From Bin87 sp963668585 (GTDB taxonomy: Bacteria; Chloroflexota; Dehalococcoidia; Lucifugimonadales; UBA3495): a stretch of 64,000 nt of DNA. Position numbers and translations under genes: made by a program. Under the pieces are notes generated by a model. It had not been told where the DNA came from and searched no databases. It saw only the letters and a list, made by a program, of their open reading frames with translations. Positions 24,937 through 32,714 of the stretch are shown piece by piece (within the stretch, counting starts at the first letter, position 1; every line of letters starts with the position of its first letter). The stretch is from assembly GCA_963668585.1 (NCBI GenBank), contig OY764869.1:2418001-2482000 (forward strand), read 5' to 3'.

Positions 24937-25039
24937 CCACGTCGGCGAACGACAATATTCGAATGGCCCTGCCCATCCAAGAGGTTCTCACGCGTACTCA
25001 GTTCATCGCCGGTCATCACAACAATTCCTATCTGCCAAC

Positions 25040-25147
25040 CGTCATTCTCGCGAAAGCGAGAATCCAGTCATTGTATGCGCTCAACGTCTCGCCAAGTCTC
25101 CCCATCTTGCGGTTTCTGGGCTCTTGCTTGCGCAGGAGCGACGGGTT
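25040..25147. repeat. Paired REP-like hairpins
   Basis: First hairpin ATTCTCGCGAAAGCGAGAAT (25044-25063) within GTCATTCTCGCG...ATCCAG; second, about 60 bases on, GCTTGCGCAGGAGCGACGG. The ATTCYCGC-GAAA-GCGRGAAT form is a well-known interspersed palindrome in many genomes, usually intergenic and sometimes moved by RAYT transposases. No RAYT gene is in the window. Confidence 0.6.
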
Positions 25148-25756
25148 TGTGGATTAAACCGAGTGAATCGCAATGGCAAACTGGGTACGCTTGAGCCAAG
25201 AGGTTGTGTTGACTTTGGGGTAAAAGTTTGCGTGTCCCCGGCGGTTGTCTGATTTTCTTGTGAGACCGACAGCGATGGGCTTGCCTTGACAACCGCAGAC
25301 CACGCCTTTAGCGTGGAAAGGTGCGACCTTTCAGCGGGTATCCGATCAGCCCGTACTGTTCCAGTTTCGACCGGCCAGATGGCGTTAAACCAATAGATTC
25401 CAGCGCCAACGACCGGCGGGGGCCCGCCAACTGGAACCGGAGAATTTTCACCGCGCAGGTTCCTGCTGGATACCGTTACAAGTGAATACGTCTTGGCGAG
25501 CCCGGCCTGGATGGGCTTTGGTGGCGCTCTTCCGGCAGTAGCCTGTTGGCACCTCTACCCTGAACGCCTCTCGCGGCTGACTTCTTGCCGAGGTTGGCGC
25601 TGTATCCCGCCCCCACGGGTGTTCGGCGTGGAGTTCCAGGTCTCCGTCTCCCATGTTCCGCACACACGCCGATTGGATTGATTAGAACCTGTCATGGGGT
25701 TGATCAGTTGTAGAATCTCCCCGGCCAATCAATTTTAATGCACAAGGAGTGATTGC

Positions 25757-26527
25757 ATGTCTCACGCCGAACGAATCATCGTCCCCAAGGGCCTGTACAA
25801 AGAGCAGTACTCGCCTGAATTCGCCGGACGGTGGGACGAATTGATCGACTGGCAGCGTCGAGCGGAGGCGGAGAACAACTTTTTCCAGGATATCCTCAAT
25901 GAGCATGGGGTCAAAACTGTGCTGGACATCGCCTGCGGCACCGGGTTTCATGCCATCACTCTGAAAACCGACGGTTTCGACGTAACCGCAGCCGACGGCG
26001 CGCCCAATATGGTGGCACAGGCCAGGGAGAATGCCGAACGCCTGGGGATCGACGGCCTGCGTATCGTGGAAGCCGAATGGACCAGACTGGGAGAGTCATT
26101 TCCCAACGAGCGGTTCGACGCCATTGTCTGCCTGGGCAACGCGTTCACCCACCTGTTCGACGAATCGGATCGTATCCGGTCCCTGACGGAGGTGTACCAC
26201 CTGCTCGGCAATGACGGGATCGCCATCATTGACCAACGCAACTACGATGCGATCCTGGACAACGGGTTCAGCAGCAAGCACCAGTCTTACTATCTTGGTG
26301 AAAATGTGGATGTCAAACCCGAAGAACTGACCGAAGATGTCCTCAAGATGCGGTACGAATACAGCGATGGGGAGGTCCATTTTCTCACCATATGTCCCAT
26401 CCGTCAGGACTACGTGACCGACCTTTTGCTCCGTACCGGTTTCCGGAGCGTGGAGCGGTACGGCGATTTCGAAGCGGACTACGACCTATACGATCCGGAT
26501 TTCGTGATTCAGATCGCCAGGAAGTAG
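25757..26527 (+). CDS. Glycine/sarcosine N-methyltransferase
   Basis: A 256-residue SAM-dependent methyltransferase of the glycine-sarcosine type, which adds the first two methyl groups on the way from glycine to betaine. The sequence fits that family: YSPEFAGRWDELIDWQRRAE near the front, SAM motif I LDIACGTGFHAI (56-67), motif II VTAADGAPNMV, CLGNAFTHL, and the NYDAILDNG loop. AAGGAG lies before the ATG at 25757. The dimethylglycine-forming partner follows 190 bases downstream on the same strand. Cytoplasmic. A plain generic methyltransferase is the alternative, but the pair makes the betaine role likely. Confidence 0.85.
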   Translation: MSHAERIIVPKGLYKEQYSPEFAGRWDELIDWQRRAEAENNFFQDILNEHGVKTVLDIACGTGFHAITLKTDGFDVTAADGAPNMVAQARENAERLGIDGLRIVEAEWTRLGESFPNERFDAIVCLGNAFTHLFDESDRIRSLTEVYHLLGNDGIAIIDQRNYDAILDNGFSSKHQSYYLGENVDVKPEELTEDVLKMRYEYSDGEVHFLTICPIRQDYVTDLLLRTGFRSVERYGDFEADYDLYDPDFVIQIARK

Positions 26528-26716
26528 TGGTTGGTACAGACAGGACATAGCTGACGGAAATTGGGACTGAGGCCGAGTATGCCGGCCCGGGGATCTGACC
26601 AAGAGGCGCAAACCCAAGCCGCCTGCCCACGGTCGTGGTGAGTACCGTCGCGACGATGTTCCGGTATACCACCGGGGGCGAGTCTCAGTTCACCGACACC
26701 AACGGAGACGCTGATC

Positions 26717-27553
26717 ATGACCGAAATAGACGTTGGCGCTATCGTCGCCAGCACCCAGGCCTATTACGACGGCCCCGCCGACGAGATCTACCGCACCATC
26801 TGGGGCGATAATCTGCATCTGGGCGTGCCGTGCAGGCCCGATTGCCCCCACCCCGAGGCGATGGAGCACACCAACGAGATCATGGCCAACGCGGTTTCGC
26901 TGACGCCGGATATGCGTGTGATTGACCTGGGGTGCGGCTACGGGTCCACTGCGAGATATCTGGCGGCCAACTTCGGTTGCTCGGTAACCGGCACCAACAT
27001 CAGCGAGAAGGAACTGGAACTGGCCCGCTCGCGCGCCGCCCAGCACGGCCTGGATCACCTGCTGTCCTTTGAGTATGGGGATTTTCATCGCCTCGCCTAC
27101 CCCGACGACTCCTACGACGTGGTCTGGAGCCAGGAAGCCTTTCTGCATGCGGTGGACAAGAATGCGGTCCTTTCGGAATGTCGGCGCGTCGTCAAGCCCG
27201 GTGGCAGTCTTGTCTTCACGGATATCCTGGTACGCCGAAGCACCCCTGAAGCGGACCGGGAGAGGATATATGACCGGGTCAAGTCCCCCGATATGTGGGA
27301 TCTTCAAGACTACCGGCAGGCGTTGTCCCAACTGGGCCTGCCGGTCATCGGGGAGGAGGACTGGTCACAACACGTCGGTCGCTCCTATGCCTGGGTGCGC
27401 GACCGTCTCTTGGAAAACCGTGAAACCCTGGCTCCCCGCATCGGTTACGAAACCATAGATCCCACGGTGGAAGCATTGTCTTTCTGGGTTGATTCGGCCA
27501 ACGCGGGCAACATTGGCTGGGCGCTTTTCGTGGCAACGAAACCCACCCAATGA
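26717..27553 (+). CDS. Sarcosine/dimethylglycine N-methyltransferase
   Basis: A 278-residue SAM-dependent methyltransferase of the sarcosine/dimethylglycine type, completing glycine betaine. Visible signatures: AYYDGPADEIYRTIWGDNLH at the front, SAM motif I VIDLGCGYGST (68-78), VTGTNISEKEL, and SQEAFLHAVDK after the second strand. Together with the upstream gene it gives the full three-step methylation of glycine, a route found in halophilic and marine bacteria. It would supply the osmoprotectant without external choline. No betaine transporter is nearby. Confidence 0.85.
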   Translation: MTEIDVGAIVASTQAYYDGPADEIYRTIWGDNLHLGVPCRPDCPHPEAMEHTNEIMANAVSLTPDMRVIDLGCGYGSTARYLAANFGCSVTGTNISEKELELARSRAAQHGLDHLLSFEYGDFHRLAYPDDSYDVVWSQEAFLHAVDKNAVLSECRRVVKPGGSLVFTDILVRRSTPEADRERIYDRVKSPDMWDLQDYRQALSQLGLPVIGEEDWSQHVGRSYAWVRDRLLENRETLAPRIGYETIDPTVEALSFWVDSANAGNIGWALFVATKPTQ

Positions 27554-28407
27554 CGATTCTGTCGAATCGAAAGGAGTTTCGCGGGACTTTCGTGGAACGG
27601 TCCAGCGCCCGATTAAAATCACACAAACGGCAACGCCGATTGGGTGTTTTCGCCGCCGCTTGACCTGCACCAGCGCTCTTTCTGGTGGACGGGAGCGCCA
27701 TTTAGTGCGAACCGCCAGACCATGCGCGCCTGTCCGCTGTGTCCGCTGACGAACTCCCTGTCTGCCAGTCCCACAGCATTGGCGACGCCCTTCACTTGCC
27801 GAGCGATCCGGAATTCAGGCTGCACGAAGACCCTCGTTCATGTGTGCCCTCCGCCGTCGGATGGCGGAAAAGGCCGGCATGGCGGCCGAGGAAGCGCCCA
27901 CAACGGCGCCATGGACTCCGGCGTCGGTTTTGGAGCGGATGACGGCGCGGCGGGTGTTGCCGTCGTACCAGCGCTGGACGTGTCCGCAGGTGAGGGCCGC
28001 GCGTTTGCGGGCTGCATGGCGGCGAGACGGATCCCGGCCGGGTCTATGACCATTCGTGGGGGCCGCGATGGCCGATCATCGCCGCACTTCGATTTTGCGG
28101 TGGGCCAACTTCAGGCGGACGGCCTGGCGCATGGCGCCGGACAGGACCGTGTGGATCAGGTTGACTGTCTTGGGGGGACAATCCCTGTTAGATCAGCCGC
28201 AAATCCAGGCGCCGCGCCGGCCGGTGATCGTCCTGTGATGCTGTTTTTCAACTCACGACGATACGGTTACAGCCAATTATGGGGGGCAGGGCGAATCGTA
28301 CTCTCACGCACGCCTGCGTTTGTACGCGGGAATAGGGTACTTTCGTATCTTGACCCCGACGCGAGAAGGGGCCAGATTGGTTGTCATAAACTAAACCGAC
28401 GGTCAAG
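27554..28407. other. Gap with decayed coding fragments
   Basis: About 850 bases without an intact gene. It contains a short tyrosine-recombinase-like fragment on the minus strand (annotated separately) and low-quality open frames on both strands. It probably marks the scar of a former mobile element. Confidence 0.45.
28089..28180 (-). pseudogene. Tyrosine recombinase fragment
   Basis: Read leftward, about 30 codons give PKTVNLIHTVLSGAMRQAV followed by RLKLAHR, the typical SAM-like core-binding domain of phage integrases (usually ...VLSGALxQAVRxxLxxRNP). Frames on both sides are broken and no catalytic domain (R-H-R-Y) is visible. A remnant only. Confidence 0.45.
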
Positions 28408-29631
28408 GTGGATTGGAACGTGCGACGTAACTTCTTGCGGCTTCCGCTCGCCCTGGAATGGCCCAGGATCGCAGTCGATCCAGAAGCGCTGAGGCATGGC
28501 GCCTGGGCTGCCGTCTGGGTCCGGTTGCTGGTGTTGGGCCTGATCCTGGCGCTGGTGCACCACCGCATAGACTACGGTTCTACCCTCCATTGGCAGTACC
28601 TTTGCATGACGCTCGTACCTGCGTCCGTCTTTGGCGCGTGCCTGTACCTCTTGTGGCGAAAGCGGAAGCTGCATCCGGGCGTCATGCTCCTGTTTCATGG
28701 GATCGACCTGGCGGTGGTCACAACGGGGGTTGCGATGTCCGGAGGGTTCGGCAGCCCGCTGGTCGGCCTGTACTATCCATACGTGGCCGTGTTCGCGGCG
28801 GTGTTTCCCTCGCCCCTTATGACGTTCGCCTGGGTAAGTCTGGTGGCTGCCACGTACACCGGTGTCTGCGTGCTGACCGGAAGCGGCATTGACCTGGGCG
28901 CCCATGCCGAGGCAAAGGTCATCACCCAGGTGGTCAGTATGTTCGCCGTGGCCATGGCGGTGGTGCTGGTCGCGCGATTCGACCGGGAAAGGCGGCTGGA
29001 CGCGGTGGGACACCAGCAGGAACTTGAAACCGAGCGGATCGAAATGTCCCAGAACATCCACGACACCATCGCCCAGACCGCCTACTTGATGAGGCTGGGA
29101 GTCGAGAGCGCCATGAAAAATCCGGAGACCCTGCCCCCCGCGCACCTGGAACGGCTGACCGCTCTGCATTACCTGGCCAAGTCCACGGTATGGGAGCTGC
29201 GCCATCCCATCAACGTCGGGCTGGTTTTCCAGGGCCATGATCTGGTCGAGGCGCTCCAGCAGCACGCCCGCACCTTCACCGCGTTTTCCGGCGTTCCCGC
29301 CGAGGTGATCCACACCGGACGGGAACCGGCGATGCCGGCCATCACGCGCAGCCGCCTTTTCTCCATCGCGCACAATGCCATGACCAACGCTTTCAGCCAC
29401 TCGCAGGCCGGGCGGGTGGTCGTGGGTGTACAGTTCGAGGCCGACCACCTGCGCCTGTCCGTCTCGGATGACGGCGTTGGCCTGCCCGAGGACTACGAGA
29501 ACCTGGGCCACGGTTTCAACAGCATGAAGGCCGACGCGGGCAGGATCGGGGCGCGTCTCGATGTACGCTCGAACGGCGCGTCGGGAGGAACCACCGTCGC
29601 CTGTGTCCTGAACTATGGCCAGCTTGCATAG
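28408..29631 (+). CDS. NarL-type sensor histidine kinase
   Basis: A 407-residue membrane kinase. Five or six hydrophobic segments fill residues ~30-190 (for example VWVRLLVLGLILALVHH, VITQVVSMFAVAMAVVLVA), forming the sensor. The dimerisation box holds the phospho-accepting His218 (EMSQNIHDTIAQTAYLM), as in HisKA_3 kinases. The ATP-binding part shows HNAMTNAFSHS (N box), SDDGVGLPEDY (G1) and GHGFNSMKADAGRIGA (G2). Its stop (TAG) is 9 bases before the response-regulator start, so the two form one operon. No extracellular domain is large enough to suggest a ligand; the signal may lie in the membrane. Confidence 0.9.
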   Translation: MDWNVRRNFLRLPLALEWPRIAVDPEALRHGAWAAVWVRLLVLGLILALVHHRIDYGSTLHWQYLCMTLVPASVFGACLYLLWRKRKLHPGVMLLFHGIDLAVVTTGVAMSGGFGSPLVGLYYPYVAVFAAVFPSPLMTFAWVSLVAATYTGVCVLTGSGIDLGAHAEAKVITQVVSMFAVAMAVVLVARFDRERRLDAVGHQQELETERIEMSQNIHDTIAQTAYLMRLGVESAMKNPETLPPAHLERLTALHYLAKSTVWELRHPINVGLVFQGHDLVEALQQHARTFTAFSGVPAEVIHTGREPAMPAITRSRLFSIAHNAMTNAFSHSQAGRVVVGVQFEADHLRLSVSDDGVGLPEDYENLGHGFNSMKADAGRIGARLDVRSNGASGGTTVACVLNYGQLA

Positions 29632-29640
29632 GAGGCCGCC

Positions 29641-30336
29641 GTGCTGTCGTCATCCAAGGTGAGGGTCGTGCTGGTGGACGACCATCTGATGGTCCGCGAG
29701 GGCCTGAAGGAGGTGCTGGAGTCTTCCGGAGAGTTCGAGGTGGTGGGACAGGCCGGAGACGGCGCCGCTGCGGTCCGGGTGTCCCTCGAAACCAGGCCCG
29801 ACGTGATCGTGATGGACCTGCGGCTGCCCGTGATGAGCGGGACGGAAGCCTGCCGCCAGATTATGAGGGAGATGCCCGATGCCAAGGTCCTGGCGCTCAC
29901 CGCCTTCACCGGTCGTGACACCGCCATCGAAGCCATGTCCTCGGGGGCGGTGGGCTTCCTGGAAAAGGTGTACGGCAGCGACGAGCTGGTGTCGGCGGTC
30001 CGCGATGTTGCCCGGGGCGAGTACCGGGTGTCAACGGACGTTCTGCAATGGGTGTTCGAGCGTATCAGGGACAAGCCAGATGGGGGACTGGCCGCCGGGT
30101 TGAGTCAGCTCACGACCCGGGAGCGTTCAGTTCTCAACCTCTATGCGGCCGGCAAGGACTACGCCGAGATTGGCCGGGCCACCGGCAGGAGGGCCGTTAC
30201 CGTGCGCAACGTGATTTACGGGATCAGGGACAAGCTCGGCCTCGAATCAACCCACGCCCTCACGATCTGGGCGCTGGAACACGGCCTGCCCGATCCGCAA
30301 ACGGCCCTTGCTGACCCGTCGCCGAGCGACAGTTAG
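29641..30336 (+). CDS. NarL/LuxR-type response regulator
   Basis: A 231-residue response regulator starting at a GTG with AGGAGG upstream. Receiver domain: acidic pair DD (VLVDDHLMVREGL), phosphorylated Asp59 (VIVMDLRLPVMSG), Thr in LALTAFTG and Lys in FLEKVYG. C-terminal LuxR helix-turn-helix: LTTRERSVLNLYAAGKDYAE and VTVRNVIYGIRDKLGLES. It is the partner of the kinase just upstream and should act as a transcription factor; targets are unknown. Confidence 0.9.
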   Translation: MLSSSKVRVVLVDDHLMVREGLKEVLESSGEFEVVGQAGDGAAAVRVSLETRPDVIVMDLRLPVMSGTEACRQIMREMPDAKVLALTAFTGRDTAIEAMSSGAVGFLEKVYGSDELVSAVRDVARGEYRVSTDVLQWVFERIRDKPDGGLAAGLSQLTTRERSVLNLYAAGKDYAEIGRATGRRAVTVRNVIYGIRDKLGLESTHALTIWALEHGLPDPQTALADPSPSDS

Positions 30337-30557
30337 GCTCTACCGCCCGGATATGGCGTCGGAGCCGGAGGGCGCGCCGGACCGCTCCATGGCGGTTGCG
30401 TTGCGTTCGCTCACGCGGCTAGACTCTGCGTAACTCATGTGCCAGTCTCCTAACTTGCAATGTGAGTTTGCCGGACGGGGCGGCGGCAACCGTCCCGCCC
30501 TGCGTTCTGGTTAGTCCAGTTCCCGGTCCGCGGCCTCCAGCGCGGCGGGATTTTCGG

Positions 30558-31480
30558 TTATGGCGTTGGCGGTTCGAGTGGCATCGGACTGGCCGTTGAT
30601 CTCACGCGTACCCGGTTTGGTGGCGGTGAATGGCGAAAAGGTGGGTCGGGCGGGTCGGGTGTGGCCAGGTAGTATTCGTTGCCCAGGTTGAGAATGCCCA
30701 ACTTTCCGAGGGAGCATAATTGGCGTCGGAACGCTGGCGATGCCCGCATTCCCATCAGGATCAGTAGGCAACAGGCCAGCAGCAGCCCGACCAGCAACGG
30801 TTGCAGCCGGTCGGTGGTGGTTACGGTGCTCCGGTTCAACCCGAAGCGTTGCTTGCCGTCCTTGAAGTACTGCTCCGGCTGCATCCGCCTCCGATACATC
30901 GGCACCGCCCAACGAGGGTTGGTGAGCGACGTGGCCAGATACCAAGGCTCACGATGCCCGCGGGCCCAGTAGAGCACCAGATTGATGACCACGGCGCCGT
31001 CAGACCGGTAAAGGGTCTGAGGCCAGAACAGGATGCGGTCTTTGGGCAGTCGATAGTCCCGCAATCGACCGCGATATCCAGCCAGGGGAACGATAGTCGG
31101 CGGCACGATAGTCGGCGCTCTGGACCACAACATCGCCTTGAGGCGGATCACGTAGCCCACCGGGTAGCCGGTGTGGCGGGGCGTCTACTGCACCAAACGG
31201 ATCAGACTGGCTCGCCCAAACCCACGGTCAGGCAGCAGCAGGGGCCGGACGGTGGTGGGCAGCCGGCGCAACAGCTGACCGATGAAGAACTCCTCCACTC
31301 GGTTCTGGGACGGATCCAACTCTTCCGGCGTGGACACCCAACTGAGCAGGGGCAGCCTCCGACCTCGGAAACATACCGCCGCGAACAGACCGTTTCGTCG
31401 CTGGTCCGGGTCAGACCAGTCGATCATGATCGGCACCAGTTGTCCCGCGTCAACCAGATTTGCCGAATTGTCGTCGTTTA
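30558..31480 (-). pseudogene. IS4-like transposase remnant
   Basis: A DDE transposase without its N-terminus and split by one in-frame stop. The 5' part reads VPIMIDWSDPDQRRNGLF (first catalytic Asp), then LLLPDRGFGRASLIR (second); a TAG at 31185-31187 follows, and the same frame goes on YPVGYVIRLKAM...RMQPEQYFKDGKQRFGL (catalytic Glu region) to 30558. Upstream of 31449 the frame passes into sequence shared with the IS21-type end at 53.2 kb, so the front was probably replaced by that insertion. Confidence 0.75.
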
Positions 31481-31505
31481 GTTTTGGCGGTTCATCTCTT
31501 CGGCG
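31441..31505. repeat. Solo end of the IS21-like element
   Basis: About 65 bases matching 53207-53271 with roughly four-fifths identity: TGTCCCGCGTCAACCA, TTGCCGA, TCGTCG and TTAGTTTTG.CGGTTCA are shared in order. At 53 kb this is the terminus of a near-complete IS21-like element; here only the end remains, next to the IS4-like remnant and the MFS fragment. Confidence 0.65.
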
Positions 31506-31514
31506 CCCGGAACT

Positions 31515-32504
31515 GGACTGCCCAGGCATGGCCGCGTTGGTATTGGCAGTAGCGCGGTGGCGGTGTCGTCCATCGGAGCCCTCTTTACCTGGAATGCGCC
31601 GCAGAATATCGGCCTGCTGGATTTCGGATTGGCGATGGCGGCTCTTTTACTGGTAATTGAGTACAGGTCAGGGTCGCCGATCATTCCCCTATAGATTTAC
31701 CGGAATCGGGCTGTGGCCGTCGCTGTGATAGTGGCGCTCATGACCAGCGTTAGTCTGCATGGGTTTGCGCTGTTCCTGCCGTTGTACTTCCAGGTGGCTC
31801 TGGGTGTTTCCGTTACCCTGGCCGGGAGGATGCTCGCTCCGATGCTGCTGGGGATGGTGATGGGAGCGATTCTGGCCGGCCAGTTGCTCTCGCGGGCCGG
31901 CGGCAACTACCGTTTGCAGTTGCTGGTCAATACCGCGCTCATGGCGGCGGGTGTGTTCCTCTTTTCCACGCTGAGCGACGGCTGGGGTTTTTCCCGAAGC
32001 CGGCCGATTCTTTTCAGCCAGGTATGCCTTGTGATCACGGCGCTCGGGTTCGGCGGAGTCGTGGCGACTCCGTCGGTGGCGGTACAGAACGCAGCCCCGT
32101 TCCGGAAGGTGGGGGTGGCGACCGCCGCCCTGCAATTCTGCGGTTCCCTGGGAGGGATGATCGGCCTGGCCGCAACCGGCGCTGTGCTGGTCCAGAGCTT
32201 CCGCTCCCGAACGGAGATGATGATCTTCGATAAAGTCAGGGCAACCCTTCCGGAAGGGCTGCTTGATTCGGAGAAGAAGAACCCCCAGGTGCTGATGGAT
32301 ACCGCAAGAGCCGAGTCGATGCGCGAAACGCTGGCAGAGACCAGCGCCGGGGATCCTCCGTTGGCAGACACCCTATTGAACTCGTTCAACCTCGCTCTGA
32401 TGGAAGCACTGCGCGACGTGTTTACCGTGCTGCGGATCGCGGTGGCGTTGTCCTTCGCCGTTGCGTTGTTCCTGCGCGTGCCAGCCGACACCGATCACCA
32501 CTAA
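31515..32504 (+). pseudogene. MFS (DHA2-type) transporter, C-terminal fragment
   Basis: The back half of a 14-helix drug:proton antiporter-like MFS protein. In one frame from about 31515 it reads SSIGALFTWNAPQNIGLLDF and LLLVIEYRSGSPIIPL, then meets TAG at 31692-31694, then continues IYRNRAVAVAVIVALMTSVS with six more membrane helices (for example FALFLPLYFQVALGVSVTLA, VCLVITALGFGGVVATPSVA) to 32504. The front half is missing at the IS scar and the stop falls where PLxxF/LFRNR is expected. A rightward frame from GTG 31713 could give a 263-residue fragment, unlikely to transport. Confidence 0.75.
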
Positions 32505-32714
32505 AACCGGTCCAACCTGATGGGATGACGACCGATACCGATTTGGGAGCACGCCCCGTTGACGTTCTCCAAACGCCCATAAAGGAACTGCCGGAACCCG
32601 CTGCAAAAACCGCCCCTGACTCACCCGAATAGAGTGAATAACTCCCCGTAATCCGCAGGGGATCACAGGGAGTATCGCTGGCGCCGTCTCGCGCCCGGCT
32701 ATCTGTGTGGGCCT

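Larger units (their letters stand above)
24745..25756. other. Intergenic region with REP-like elements
   Basis: About 1 kb with no convincing gene; the small leftward frames near 25450-25660 look accidental. It holds two palindromic elements (24902-24936 and 25040-25147), annotated separately. A promoter for the betaine genes should lie near its right end but no clear boxes are visible. Confidence 0.5.

Noticed and set aside
25448..25667. Overlapping leftward frames of 63 and 71 codons
   Set aside because: Two frames over the same bases, neither with a start signal, in a region that otherwise holds REP-like palindromes.
27619..28053. Short leftward frames in the gap after the betaine genes
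   Set aside because: They start without ribosome binding sites and their products look like antisense translations.  Only the small recombinase-like stretch at 28089-28180 reads like a protein family.
28384..29511. Leftward frame opposite the sensor kinase
   Set aside because: The plus strand shows the H, N and G boxes of a histidine kinase and is in an operon with its regulator; the minus frame is a by-product of GC-rich codons.
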